Shown: positions 1 through 11,455, counted from the first letter of the stretch. The stretch: DNA of 64,000 nt from Apodemus sylvaticus (GCF_947179515.1 NC_067473.1:84164013-84228012), one strand, 5' to 3'. A program made the numbers and translations. Notes: generated from the sequence alone by a model not told the origin.

Positions 1-145
1 TTGCAAGTTCTAGGATAGCCTCTGCAGGGTATGCAGAGTGAGGGGTGTAGGAGGAAGAATATCTTTCATTTTCTTGTACTTCTAAGAATCAGTCTGTCTT
101 CTGATGCTGAAATTCTTATCACATGCCCTGGTGTTCAGCATGCAA

Positions 146-672
146 TAAGGACACATGCTCCACTATGTTCGTAGCAGCCCTATTTATAATAGCCAGAAGC
201 TGGGAAGAACCAGATAGCTCTCAATGGAGGAATGGATACAGAAAATGTGGTATATATACACAATGGAGTACTATTCAGCAATTAAAAACAATAAATTCAT
301 GAATTTTTTAGGCAAATGGTTGGAACTGGAAAATATCATCCTAAGCGAGGTAACACAATCACAAAAGAATACACATGGAATGCAATCATTGATAAGTGGG
401 TATTAATTAGTCCTGAAGCTCTGAATACTGAAGATACAACTAGCATATCAAATGATTCCCCTGAAGAAATAAGAAGAGGGCCCTGATCCTGGAAAGGCTT
501 GATCCAGCATTGTAGGGGAGTACCAGGACAGAGAAAAGGGAGGGGGAAAGATAGGAGAATGGATGGAGAGAAGAGGACTTGTGGGACATATTGGGGGTGG
601 GGGGATTGGGAAAGGGGAAAGCTTTTAGAATGTAAACAAAGAATATAGAAAATAAATTTAAAAAAAAGAAAA
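146..672 (+). mobile_element. L1 3' fragment (ORF2 C-terminus and 3' UTR)
   Basis: The fragment opens with the ORF2 words KDTCSTMF (about residue 1189 of the intact copy at 11.9 kb). It runs through WIQKMWYIYTMEYYSAI to the terminal SLISGY and a stop near 406. A short 3' UTR follows with a G-rich patch near 590-618 and an A-rich tail near 655-672. The ORF2 C-terminal tail is open from 224, but upstream sequence is missing, so it is a 5'-truncated, dead copy. No target-site duplication was identified. Confidence 0.93.
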
Positions 673-2264
673 GTATTTGCTTATATTACTGAAACCAACA
701 TTTAAATAACAAGTTGTGAACTGGTTGTTAATGCTCTTGGACCTGTATTCCAGTCATACAGTTGAGCCTTGTTTGTAAATGCATTAAAACTCAAATAAAG
801 ACAATAATAAGCATTGAAAAAAAAAAAAATACCAACAACAGATTCCCATTATCACACAGCACCCTCTGCTGGACAGTGAGGGAAACATTGCCTCTAGCTT
901 TGAAAGGTAGTCATTTGTAAGAAAACACTTGAGATCATCAGCATGGATGCAGTCCTCTCCTGGAGCTAAGGTACTATCTCAAAGAGTGACAGTTCTCCAC
1001 ACACCAGGAGTCTCTACCCAGGAGTTTGCACAGGTGGCAGGGCGGATGCCATGATCTGAGAACCAGCCCCCACTGTTGCTTCATCCTGTGTTTAGCATTT
1101 GTGACTGTATGTCTTAAGATCCTGGGGAATGACTATTAAAACCCAGTAGAATTGAAGTTCATTGTTTAGCAAGTGAGAAAGGCAACACCTGGAGCTTATT
1201 TGAAGATGTTTCCACCCTATAAAATGCCATGGAAACATGACCTGCATATCACTTGTCTGATGGAGAAAGCCCACTTGGAAGGCAGTGCGCTTTCCCTTGA
1301 AACAAATTGTAAAGACAAAGCAGTGTAACAGACAGCCATCACTGAGGACCAGAAAGCAGAGAAGACTTCTTTCCTGCATTAAGTGAAATTCTACGTATGT
1401 GCTCAGTGTACACATAATCTTCTGCTATTTACTTTTTTCTTAAACCCCATTTCTATTTTGGAATCAAAACAAAGTGCATTGTTAAAACACACTTTTAAGT
1501 AGCATGCAAACTAATAAAAGTCACCATAAAAACATGCACTATAACTTTAAAAGGGTTAAGGCATACTATTTAATTCTTGATATAAATGAAAAATATAGAT
1601 TTTATTATCAAAAGCATATATAATACATTATAATATATAATGAAAGCATATGTGTATAAATTTCAGTCACTAGAATAAAAAATAATCAAACTTCTTTAAA
1701 AAAAAAGAAAATGAATACAATAAGAAAATTTTACAATGAGAGAAAATTATGGCAATAGAATTTTTTAAAACATGAACTTCAAATGGGTTAAACTCTTACT
1801 AAATAACAAGATTTTAAGTAATTAGATAAAAGAAAAATGCATCTCTTGAATTCTTAAGAGAAGCCAATTCAAATGAAAAGTAATAGAAAATATATGAGTG
1901 ACAAAACATTTTAGATAAAGTAGCAAGTGGTGTTCTACTCATGACTAAGGCTGGATGTGAATCCAGTAAAATGACAAATGATACCATATGCAATGATTTG
2001 ATCTGAATTCTATATAGTAAACAACCTATTAATTTGTTTTACAGCAGCAGAGCATCAAAGTAGATAGATCACATCTGCCAATAAGAGGAGCATTAGCAGT
2101 ACTGAAAATGAAACTCACCTCATGATCCCTTATGCAGCCCAACTTTTGTGTTTTCATGTTATTTTTCTCTGATTTTTTGTCATCTGGCACCATCTAGCGT
2201 TTGATAAGTGCCACTGCTCCTATGGAGGGGCATTTCCTAAAGAACTATCAATCCAGGGAACATA
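673..2264. other. Unassigned AT-rich sequence
   Basis: No gene, SINE or L1 segment is recognised. Short A-runs occur near 808-829 and 1698-1710. Reading frames here are short and have no recognisable domain. Confidence 0.6.
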
Positions 2265-2452
2265 GGGGGCTGGAGAGATGGCTCAGTGATTAAGAGCACT
2301 AGCTGCTTTTCCAGAAGACCTGGGTTCATTTCCCAGCACCCACATGGCAGCTCATAACTGTCTGTAACTCCAGTTCCATGGGATCTGACACCCTCCCATG
2401 AATGTATATTAAAAAATTTAAAAATTAAGTAAATTACTAAAAAAATAAATCT
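2265..2452 (+). mobile_element. B2/B3-family SINE
   Basis: This is a tRNA-derived rodent SINE. It starts GGGGCTGGAGAGATGGCTCAGTG (A-box region near 2279) and has GGGTTCATTTCC (B box) near 2322. The typical CCCACATGGCAGCTCA body and an A-rich end follow. Family knowledge says such SINEs are Pol III transcribed and mobilised by L1 proteins. Assignment to B2 versus B3 is uncertain. Confidence 0.9.
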
Positions 2453-2843
2453 ATAGCTCAAAGACATTAGATTTGATAGTAACAAAAACAAACAAAATCA
2501 TATTTTTGATAGAACAAAAAGTCACAGTACTTAACATTTATAACCATCATTCACACAAATTATGACTACACACATAACGACTACGTAGCCATTCTGTGCT
2601 CTGAGGTTCCTTTCTACTGCTTGGTTTCGAAAACACTCACATCATGAAGATAGCTGAAACAAAATTGCCATACACACACACCATAGCACCCATTTTCTCT
2701 TTCACTGTTCTTAAGTAGCCTCTCTTGCTGTTCTCATGTGAGTTAGGTGTATCCTATCTCTGACTCATTCTGTCAGATCTATCTCTGATTCATCAGAGAT
2801 GATCTGCCTCTCAATGAGATGTCCCTTCCAAACTGCTTCCTTC
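2453..2843. other. Unassigned spacer
   Basis: No feature is recognised between the two SINEs. The sequence has no extended reading frame or repeat structure. Confidence 0.5.
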
Positions 2844-3032
2844 CTTTTTTAAAAAGATTTATTTATTTTATGTATATGAGTACACTGTAGATGTTTACAG
2901 ACACACCAGAATAGGGTATAGTTACATCTCATTACAGATGGTTGTGAGTCACAATGTGGTTGCTGAGATTTGAACTCAGGACCTCTGGAAGAGCAGTCAG
3001 TGCTCTTAAACGTTGATCCATCTCTCCAGCCC
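2844..3032 (-). mobile_element. B3-family SINE with target-site duplication
   Basis: The reverse complement begins GGGGGCTGGAGAGATGG and ends in an A-rich tail (seen as TTTTTTAAAAAG at the left). A 15-of-16 direct repeat, CCAAACTGCTTCCTTC at 2828-2843 and CCAAACTACTTCCTTC at 3033-3048, brackets it. This is the expected signature of L1-mediated insertion. Confidence 0.9.
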
Positions 3033-3189
3033 CCAAACTACTTCCTTCTATAAGCTAACATTATCTTCATTGTTAAGGATTAAAGGTATGTACTAAGGGA
3101 GTATCTGCATTACAGCTGGACAATATCCTTGGCTGTGATTCCTTTCCAGAGCATTCATGTTGCTGGTTTAATGTTCCTCTACAGACTTC

Positions 3190-3935
3190 AACACTCTAAT
3201 CTCACAAGACCAAAATTATAAAGAGAAAGAAACTCAGGAGCTAAATGACATATAAATCAAATGGATATAACAGATATCTACTGAATGTCCACCTAAACAC
3301 CAAAAAAATCCAAAAACCAACCAACCAACCAAACAAACAAAGAAACAAAACAACTCTTTTGTCTCAGTAGTTCATAGAACTTTGTTGAAAATTGACCACA
3401 TACTGAGACACAAAGAGAGTCTCAACAATGTTATGAAAATTGCAATAACATCCTACATACTAAATGACCACTAAAGGAAGAAAAGTAGACATCAATAGAA
3501 ATAAAAGAAAGTACACAAACTCAGAGAAGCTAAATAACACACTACTAAATGAAAATTGGGTCAAGTGAAAAATTCAGGAGTAAAATTTAAATTTCCAAAA
3601 GGAAATGAAAATGAAACCACTACATACCAAAATCTGTGGGAGACAAAGAAGGCAGTGCTGAGAGGAAACTTTGTTTTCCACGAAGTTAATGAAACAATAT
3701 AAAAAGGTAATGCAAAGAGTCAATGAAACAGAGTTGGTTCACTGAAAAGATTAGCAAGAATGGCAAATATTTAGTCAAATTATTCAAGAGAAAGAATACT
3801 TTAATAAAGTTAGAGGTGAAAAGGAGACATTATGTTAATAGTGAAGATATTCAGAAAACAATAAAGGCATACTTTAAAATCTACATTCCATAAATTGCTT
3901 AATTCTTATTATATCCTGTCAAACCAAAAAAAAAA
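3190..3935 (+). mobile_element. Old L1 ORF2 fragment (endonuclease to linker region)
   Basis: Conceptual translation shows broken ORF2 wording, for example KIDHILRHK, which corresponds to KIDHIIGHK around residue 205 of the intact copy, and LNNTLLNE, corresponding to residues near 254. It is interrupted by many stops and a (CCAA)n/(CAAA)n stretch near 3320-3350. An A-run near 3917-3932 closes the piece. It is an ancient non-functional fragment. Confidence 0.75.
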
Positions 3936-4417
3936 AAAAAGCATTCACTTCTGTAAATTTTATGAAGGCCATTTCTTAAAGTTTGAATGATCCCATTTCC
4001 AGGGACCTAAGAATGTATGTCCAAAGTCAGGTCTGGTTATTCTTGGGTTGATAGATGGTAACTGATATATGAATTTAGTAAAGGAAGCATCAGAATCCTG
4101 CTGGTCCATTATGTATCTCATTGTTTGGAACTATCATGACTGGCTTTTATCTTACCTGTCTTCAGTGTCCTTTCCCTGCCCTCTGATAGGGAACAAAAGT
4201 CTTACTATCCTTTTACTTTGGATTCTAGACACCTAAATGTCATCTAGGAAGATAAAACCCAAGAACTCAGAGTTGAAAGGGAAATTCTTCAGTTAGCCTC
4301 AGGCTATGTAGCTCTCTCACTGTATTAATATCTAACCATGAGAGGCATAATTGTGATAATATGTAGAACTCAGAAAACTTGTGTGAATGTTGGTTTTGTA
4401 TGTAACACCTTCTAAAT

Positions 4418-4609
4418 TGGTGGTTTCAGCCTTCCTAACGCTGCAACCCTTAAAGACAGTTCCTCGTTTTATGACGATTCCCCAACCATAAAATTATTTT
4501 GTTGCTACTTCATAACAGTAATTCTGCTACTGCTATGAATCATAATGTAAGTACTTTTGGAGATAGAGGTTTGCCAATGAGGTTGAGACCCACAGGATAA
4601 GAACCACTG
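4418..4609 (+). mobile_element. URR1-type non-autonomous hAT DNA transposon
   Basis: The body matches the rodent URR1 pattern (CTGCAACCCTTAAAGACAG, CCATAAAATTATTTTGTTG). The ends resemble inverted repeats: TGGTGGTTTCAGCC on the left and AAGAACCACTG on the right. The 8-bp flanks TTCTAAAT (4410-4417) and TTCTAGAT (4610-4617) match at 7 of 8 positions, the duplication size expected for hAT elements. Confidence 0.8.
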
Positions 4610-5489
4610 TTCTAGATTATTCAGCCAATTTTTCAGATAGGTTCCAGACAATAAACTAATCTGTTAGCTTTCATCTTTACATTCAAATAATTTTTATGCA
4701 ATCATATGCAGGCAAATTTCTCACCTTTTACCTTCAGATGCAGATGGTAGGTAGATGCATAGACAGTTGCATAATGGTGCTTTTCAGTACATACCTTTTT
4801 ATAAGTGCAATTTTAATATATTTCATTATATTCACATACATAGTTCTTTACAGTAAATTTGTATACTAAAAAGTAGTGCTTGTAAGTTAATTTATCATTG
4901 TTAAATGGAACATCAAAATTATGTGGCAAATGATTCCTGTCTTTGGTAGAATGTACTAGAAATGCACAAATATAAGAAGATCTACAGCAAAATCTTCCAT
5001 TTATCCTCTGTCGCCAAAGTTTGACACAGTTTGTATTCCTGTAATAATTTCTGATGTCAATTTTAGGCAGCCATGTAACTAACTTAAAATTACTTCTATA
5101 TTTTGAATTGAGTTCTTTAAGCTAAGAATTTGAGTCTTGATTTACAAGAGACTCTAGAAGGGAATTCATTCAGAGTACAGGGTGACTTTCACCAAGTTCT
5201 CTCGCTCATTCTTTCCATTCTCATTCATCCTCAAGAGATCACATTAAAAGTAAAAATAAACTTAAAAGTCCTCTAATCTTGGAAAACTCAAACACATGAA
5301 TATTTCAGTCTCTTCAAATTAGAACATCTCTTTTAAAAATCTAGAGTCTCTCAACTGTGGGATCTTGTAAAATCAAAAATAAATTTAATATTTTCTTACT
5401 TTAAGAGGGAAGAACCAGGCACAGTCACAATCATATCAAAGAAAAACAAAACTTTTAAAGTATAAATAACTCAACCTCCAATATGGGAG
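4610..5489. other. Unassigned AT-rich sequence
   Basis: I recognise no gene or repeat here. There are only short reading frames without domain content. Confidence 0.5.
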
Positions 5490-6900
5490 ATCCACTAAGA
5501 ATATTCTGGACTCCTCCAGGGGGCTTGGGTCACTTCCCTGGCTCTGCCCTCTGCTACACATGCAGCTTGTCTTCTTGGCTCTAACTGGCTCCACCCCAAG
5601 GCTGCTGCTGTTCTCGGTGATTGTCTCATGCTACTGGCATCTCCAAAATGCCAGAGTCTATTCCTGCAAGTAGGATTAATTTTCACCAATAAACTCTCCT
5701 GTGATCTTTTCATAGTGCCAAACCTCAACCTCTGTGCATGCTCCATCATCGTTGGGCCTTCGACTTCTTCTGGGGCTACATCTTCACCAATGGCCTCTCT
5801 TGGCCTCTCACAGTGCCAAGCCTCAGTTGCTTTCCATGACCCCTTCATTCTTCAAAGCCAGTACCACCTGGGTAACTTTTACACTATCAGGTTTGATGAC
5901 CAGTGTGTGGTACAACCTTGGCCACATCTAGAACACAGCTTCTGTGTGCTGAACTCTCAGGAAATGCTTTCAAAAACTTTTCACCTCAGTGTTGCTGGTC
6001 TCTTCTTCTTTTAAATTAGATATTTTCTTTATTTATATTTCTTCCTGGTATCAACAAGTGCTTGCTGACAGGAGCCTGGTATAGCTGTCTCCTGAGAAGC
6101 TCTGCCTGACAAATACAGAGGTGGATGCACCGCTAATTTCTTTGCTCCTGTGGACCAGAATCAAATATCACAGCAAAGCAAAGACTTCACTTTAGTAGTT
6201 CTTGTATCTTGTTAATCACAGCTAATTCTTCAGCCCCAGCTAACTTAGAACCGCAAAATCTTAATTTAAAATAGCAAATGGCCCTCATAGAGTCTTCAAA
6301 CTTCCGTCAGAAACTTGATAAGCCAGGCCTCCTCTCTTGTATGCATTGCCCTCAATGTTCTTACCTTCCAAGCACCCACAGAATACCTCACAAAGTATTG
6401 AACATGTAAAAAATTTTCTTGCCCAGAGTTCCAAACTGACATGGTTAGGCCTGTCACAGAAATATCTCAGAACTCTTGTTCCAACTTGTCTTAGTTAGGG
6501 TTTCTATTGTCATGATGAAACATCATGACCAAAAAGAAAGTGGAGAGCAAAGAGTTATTTGCTTACACAGCACTGATATGCAAAGGACATGAGGATAGTG
6601 ACTCAGATGGAGCAGGAACCTTCAGGCAGAAGCTGGTATGGAGGGCATGGAGGGCTGCTGCCTCCTGGCTTGCCCCTCCTATCTCGCTTAGCCTTCTCTT
6701 TTATAAGACCCAAGACTACCAGCCTAGGGGTGGCACCACCCACAATGGGGCTGGGTCCCCCCCTATTAATCAATAATTTAAAAATGCCTTATAGGCTTAT
6801 CTACAACCGGATGTTATGCAGGCATTTTCTGAATTGAGTCTCTCTCCAGTGACTACTAGCTTATGTCAAGGTGAATAAAACTATCCAGCACACATAGTTT
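5490..6900 (+). mobile_element. Long rodent interspersed repeat (family name uncertain)
   Basis: The segment contains the widespread rodent wording CTTAGTTAGGGTTTCTATTG at 6489. It is preceded by ATCACAGCTAATTCTTCAGC and followed by ACCACCCACAATGGGGCTGGG and a terminal part near GTCAAGGTGAATAAAAC. Related copies occur at 62.3-63.1 kb and 63.2-63.5 kb. Reading frames within it (for example 5628-6014) have no recognisable domain and are taken as chance. An independent insertion splits it at 6010-6205. I cannot name the family with certainty. Confidence 0.6.
6010..6205. mobile_element. Small L1 3'-UTR insertion, probably 5'-inverted
   Basis: The left part is a minus-strand L1 3' terminus (TTAGATATTTTCTTTATTTA, with T's to its left). 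It is followed directly by plus-strand L1 3'-UTR wording (GCTGTCTCCTGAGAAGCTCT, CCTGACAAATACAGAGG). The interrupted host repeat reads CTGGTCTCTTCTT on the left and CTTGTATCTTGTT on the right, about 10 of 13 identical, consistent with an aged target-site duplication. Confidence 0.5.
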
Positions 6901-6957
6901 AAAAAAAAACACTTTTGCTAGGAAACCATTATGAAATGTAACAAAATTCAATTGGAC

Positions 6958-6958
6958 A

Positions 6959-6994
<36 letters not shown>
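6958..6994. repeat. (TAA)n microsatellite
   Basis: An uninterrupted run of TAA/AAT triplets is visible directly. Confidence 0.97.
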
Positions 6995-6995
<1 letters not shown>

Positions 6996-7748
6996 TGCAC
7001 AAATCTCAATACATGATTTTTAGAAAATGACAAGTTGAGGGTGCACCCACCCCAAGGCCTGGGGCTAGTGGAGCTGCCTCTGTTTCCAGCGAACCCACAA
7101 GGGTGTGATCTGATCTGGCCCCCGAACCCAGCTCTTCCTCTCTTCCTATGTGATTTGAAGACCTGTGGCTCTCTAGGAATCTTCTGCACCTTCAGCACCA
7201 AGTTGGAAGTAGGGAGTCATCTGGCCTCAGGACTGAGCAATTATAGTTTTCAGCTTCTCCAGAGGGAAGACAGCATTGTTGGTCTACATGGTGTGTCAGA
7301 CCACAGTATGTAATCCAATCTAGCAAATCTTTTAAAGGTAATTTAAATTTCATTATTTTTTTCACATATGGTTTTCTTTTATCCTTAGGAATGCAGTTCT
7401 TTACCTGGGCTTTGGTGGAGGTTGTGGGGCAGTGACAGCAGGTCTAAATCATGGGGGGTTGGGGGGAAACTGGGTATAGTCCTGCTGGGCTTTCTGACAT
7501 ACATACTGACTACGTTGGCACAGCTTCCTCAGTGATACAGCTTGACACAGGGCTTGGAAAGCACATAAACATTGGAGACACTTGCTTCAGAAATACCCCA
7601 GATAGCAGTGGGCACTAGAGTGCTCCAAATGGTGATGAACTTATCGATACCCTTGTCCTTGGCATGTGCTTACCACTGGGTACAGTTTGTGGAGGGAAAT
7701 GGCTTATTTTTTTATTTTTGGCCTGACTGTTATCTGTTGTTTCCTTTT
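6995..7748. other. Unassigned sequence
   Basis: The segment is moderately GC-rich near 7030-7200. Reading frames of about 90 codons occur on both strands around 7000-7310, but they overlap each other and show no domain, so no gene is called. It could be part of an unrecognised repeat. Confidence 0.4.
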
Positions 7749-7808
7749 TTCTTTCTTTTCTTTTCTTTTCTTTTCTTTTCTTTTCTTTTCTTTTCTTTTC
7801 TTTTCTTT

Positions 7809-7840
<32 letters not shown>
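7749..7840. repeat. Compound (TTTTC)n / (TC)n microsatellite
   Basis: About twelve TTTTC units are followed directly by a TC run from about 7812. The strand is pure polypyrimidine. Phenylalanine-, serine- and lysine-rich frames here are translation artefacts of the repeat. Confidence 0.98.
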
Positions 7841-7843
<3 letters not shown>

Positions 7844-7892
7844 ATCTTGGAATCAGGACTGGAAAAAGGTAAATCTTTTTAAAAGTCTATGT

Positions 7893-8070
7893 AGTTAGGC
7901 AGTGGTGGTGCATGCCTTTAAGCCCAGCACTTATGAGGCAGAGGCAGGCAGATTTCTGAGTTCGAGGCCAGCCTGGTCTCAGAGTGAGTTCCAGGACAGT
8001 CGGAGCTACACAGAAAAACCCTGTCTCGAAAAACCAAAAAAAAAAAAACAAAAAAAAAAAAACAAAAAAA
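7893..8070 (+). mobile_element. B1 SINE
   Basis: This is a 7SL-derived rodent SINE: GGCAGTGGTGGTGCATGCC at the start, then GAGTTCGAGGCCAGCCTGG and CCCTGTCTCGAAAAACC, ending in a long A-rich tail with scattered C. The phrase ATTTCTGAGTTCGAGG is typical of Mus-like B1 copies. Divergence is modest, so the insertion is fairly recent. Confidence 0.95.
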
Positions 8071-8367
8071 CACCTAACCATTTTATTGGTTCTGTTCCTC
8101 CAGAGAGCTGTACTGTAGGTATGTAGTTACCTTTTAAACTTTGTAACAAAATTTAGGGATAAGATCATCTCTTATCACCTTAGAAGAACCTCATAAAAAT
8201 TCATCTCCACACTGATGCCTCTGGAAGGGAGTGATTGAGACAATGTTTAAAAGGTTAAGTAATTCAGCTCAAGAGAAAACAAAATGAAGAAGCACCAGAA
8301 GTTCCCACAGAGCAGAGGCCAGTCACAGAATCTGAAGAGTTCCAGTAGAGAGCAAGAGCAGCCAAGC
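8071..8367. other. Unassigned spacer
   Basis: No feature is recognised between the B1 tail and the URR1 relic. Confidence 0.5.
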
Positions 8368-8551
8368 AACCTGTGGGTCATGACCCCTGCAGGGGTCAAA
8401 CATCAGACAGCCTGCATATCATGTGTCTACAAGTCATAACAGTAGCAAAATTATAGTTATGAAGAGGAAGCAGAATAATTTTATGGTTGAGGGGTTATAA
8501 CAACATGAGGTATTACAGGGTCACAACATTGGGAAGGTTGAGAACCACTGA
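8368..8551 (-). mobile_element. URR1-type DNA transposon relic
   Basis: The reverse complement gives the URR1 order: AGTGGTTCTCAACCTTCC, ACCATAAAATTATTCTG, then GGGTCATGACCCACAGG. The right-hand inverted-repeat end (TTGAGAACCACTG) is clear, while the left end is degraded. No clean 8-bp duplication was found. Confidence 0.8.
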
Positions 8552-8597
8552 AAACAGTGCAGTGTTAGGAAAAAAACTAGTGTAGAAATCTAGGTTT

Positions 8598-10312
8598 ACC
8601 ACCCATCCAGGATCCTGTGGCCCTGGGGAAACTGGTACCACTACAGCGAATGGAGGTGTGATGGAAAGATGGGAAAGAGAAAGTATATGGTGGAAAGATG
8701 GGAGAGAAAGTTAAGCCAAGTTGTTCATCCACTGTGGAGAGAGGTGGGACTGGAGATGCAACTGTGATGAGGAACAGGCAGGTATGAGGAGCCTGCACAA
8801 CCACTTGGGGCCATGGTGATGTCCAGGCCTGAGCTACAAACAAGGACCATGCCTGTGGTGGTGTCTGTGGCCCATGTTGCCACGAAAGGCCATCTGGATA
8901 TTAGTGGTCTAGGCTGGTGCTTGAGACCATGTTGATGTCCAGGGCCTGTATTCATGCCAGGGGACAGACTGATCTAAATGGCCTGTGCTTCCATCCAAAG
9001 GTAAGGTGATAGTCTAGCCCTGAGTGCCACTGAGGGCCATGTCTGCCTCTGTAGTCCAGGTGGAGCTGGGGTCTGTGTCAATGTCCATGGTGCAAGTTAC
9101 CGCCAAAGCCTATACAGATGTCAATGGTCTGGGGTGACATCTGAGACCATGTGGATGTCTGTGATCCATGTAGCCAGCAGGAAACATACTGATTTGAGTG
9201 GCCTATGCTGCCACTTGAGGCTATGGTGACGCTCAGGTCCATGCTGCCAGTGGTGGTCATGTGTGGGTCTATGGTCCTATAACAGCCAGCATTTGTTTGA
9301 TGTTTGTCTGATGTTTGAGGCCCATGTTACCACAAAAGTCCATCTTGATGTCCCTAGGCTGGACTGTTACCTGAGGCCATATTAGTGTTCAAGCATTATG
9401 CCAGTTATCATACTCAGACGAGCAGGCCCTGCCCACACCCAATACATCACCAGGATAGCATAATAGTTGACCGTGGTGGTGGAGTCTGGCAGAAACTGGG
9501 TGAAGCCAGCAGGTAAGATGAAACCAAGGGCAGGAGAGCAGGAGAATCGGCCCCACTCCTCACAGACTGAAGCACTTGGGAGAACAGGTCCCATAACTTA
9601 CAGGGGCAGCACAGTAAAGCTGGCCCTGCTTGCAGGGATACAGGTAAGCTGACCCTAAAGGCACGAGCTCAGGAGAGCTGTCCCTGCCCTTCGTCTGCTG
9701 TGTGGCAGTATGAGCACAGGAAGGATGCATCTCCTGCCTCACACCACCTGTGACAGACAGGTAAGCTGGCCCTGAGAGCAGGAAAGCTAGGCTTTCCCCT
9801 CAGAGGTTGCAGTACTTGGGAGAGATGACCTTGCTTGCCCTGCTGACTTGGGCACTGGTAGGCTGACCAACTCAGTTTCCATTTAGGCTGAAATCCTGGG
9901 CTTTCAGTTATCTAGCCCGATCTGTGAATTGTTAGAGCATGTGAAGGGGCCAGTTCTTCAGAACCAAAGCTGAAGGATCTCCATGACACAGGACAACAGG
10001 ATGAGCACAGGTGAGAGGGTCAACTATAGGTAGTACAGCAGGAGCCAGAGGCCTCAAACCAGACCAATGAGTCATTGCAATGAACATTTGGGCATTGCCC
10101 AATGAAAACTGGGCAAAAGGGTACACTGTGGGACACACTACAGCTTTCATGACAAGATGTTGTTTTGTTGTTCGTTTTTATTTTATTTTTATTTTTTGTT
10201 TTCTATTGAGGGGGAGGTTGCAAGGAGGCAATAATGAAGGGATGGAGAGGTAAATGGGATTAGAGTTCATAATGTGAAATTTATACAGAATCAATGAAAG
10301 TAAAAATAAAAT
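8598..10312 (+). mobile_element. Unclassified ~1.7-kb retroposed rodent element
   Basis: The left half is a diffuse repetition of phrases such as GGCCATGTTGATGTC and GGCCCATGTTGCCAC (8.8-9.4 kb). The middle repeats AGCTGGCCCTG-like phrases. The end is a T-rich then G-rich segment followed by GATGTGAAAT-like wording and an A-rich tail (AAAGTAAAAATAAAAT). Flanks AAATCTAGGTTTAC (8586-8599) and AAATCTAGGCTTAT (10313-10326) agree at 12 of 14 positions, suggesting insertion by L1-type target-primed reverse transcription. It has no meaningful ORF. It resembles an unclassified rodent repeat of RMER1 type, but that name is a memory-based guess. Confidence 0.55.
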
Positions 10313-10326
10313 AAATCTAGGCTTAT

Positions 10327-10928
10327 ATATCTTGGGTCCAGTGAGGGAAGCCAAAGTGGGAACTCAAGGAGGGAGGCTGGAGGTAGAAACTGAATCAGAG
10401 ATTATGGAGAAATGCTGCTTACTAGTTTGCTCCTTGAGGTTCCTCTCAACCTGACTTTTTATACAACCCATGACCACATGCAAGGGATGGCTTTAGCCAT
10501 AGTGACCTTTTCAGTTGTCAGCACCATCTACACACACACACACACACACCAGCATACATATATGCACTACAACTCTTACTTTATTGCCAAAATTCATATA
10601 TATATATATATGTATATATATGTATATATATGCATAGATATATGTATATGTATGTGTATATGTATGTATATATACTGCTATCTTCAATTGTTGCAGATTA
10701 AATGAGCCTCTTTTTTATGATCCTTGTTTTAGAAATGCAAAGTGGACTACTAATATTGTATACTTTAGAAATGTGCCAGGAATTTTGAATTTCTATTAAA
10801 AGAAACCCAAAACATACAAACTTTGTTGCTAATTTCAGTTAAGTTCTGTGCAACTTAGACTGAAGGTAGTAGAACTGTAATAGATTTGCCATCTAAGTTC
10901 TTTCATGTCTGAGAACATACAATATGCT
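10327..10928. repeat. Spacer with (CA)n and (TATATG)n microsatellites
   Basis: A CA run lies at about 10530-10549 and an alternating TA/TG tract at about 10594-10672. The rest of the interval is unassigned. Confidence 0.85.
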
Positions 10929-11047
10929 TTTTTGTTTGTTTACTTATTCATTTGTTTGGGATTTTTCAAGACCAGATCTTGATATATAATCCTATGATTA
11001 TATGATCCTCTCTAGTGCTGAGATTATAGGAGTACTTATTGCATTCT
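10929..11047 (-). mobile_element. Old B1-like SINE relic
   Basis: In reverse complement, the wording parallels B1/7SL-derived repeats (ordering of GGGATTTTTCAAGACC and CTAGTGCTGAGATTATAGG). It is strongly diverged. Confidence 0.55.
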
Positions 11048-11337
11048 TTTAAAGATCTATATTAACACTACAACAAATGCAACAAATGTATTTACATATT
11101 TACTCCTATATTCCATAAACCAACAGTTCCCTGAAGCTACACTTTAAAACTGAATTGAGAACCTGCAAACATGAGATCCATATGGACTTCACCAGAAAAG
11201 GTGCTTGCTTATGTCAGCATAGTGTAATAATCGAAGTCAGGAAGTTATATAATAGTGTTGGTACTTACTTAGCAGTATACTTAAATTTCACCAGCCATCC
11301 CATTAATCATTTTCCTCTTTCCTTCTTTCTTTCATAA

Positions 11338-11432
11338 CCTCCTTTCTTCTTGTGCTGGGATAGAACCCAGGACTTCCTGCATGCTAAACAAGTGTCGTAC
11401 CCGTAAACACCACTCTACTACTGTTTTCTTTA
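11338..11432 (-). mobile_element. B4/ID-like SINE relic
   Basis: The phrases TGCTGGGATAGAACCCAGG, CATGCTAAACAAGTG and CACCACTCTACTACTG correspond to the reverse complement of an ID/B4 tRNA-like head. Confidence 0.6.
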
Positions 11433-11455
11433 ACAGCACAATGCCATTTCTGAGA

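Noticed and set aside
2265..2340. tRNA-like A and B boxes
   Set aside because: They belong to a B2/B3 SINE head; there is no cloverleaf with intact anticodon stem and acceptor pairing.
5628..6014. 128-codon reading frame that might be a gene
   Set aside because: It lies inside a dispersed rodent repeat, overlaps frames on both strands, and has no domain or conserved motif.
7572..7898. Phenylalanine- and serine-rich putative protein
   Set aside because: Its composition is produced by the (TTTTC)n/(TC)n microsatellite.
10412..10705. 97-codon frame rich in tyrosine, isoleucine and histidine
   Set aside because: It crosses CA and TATATG microsatellites, which explain the composition.
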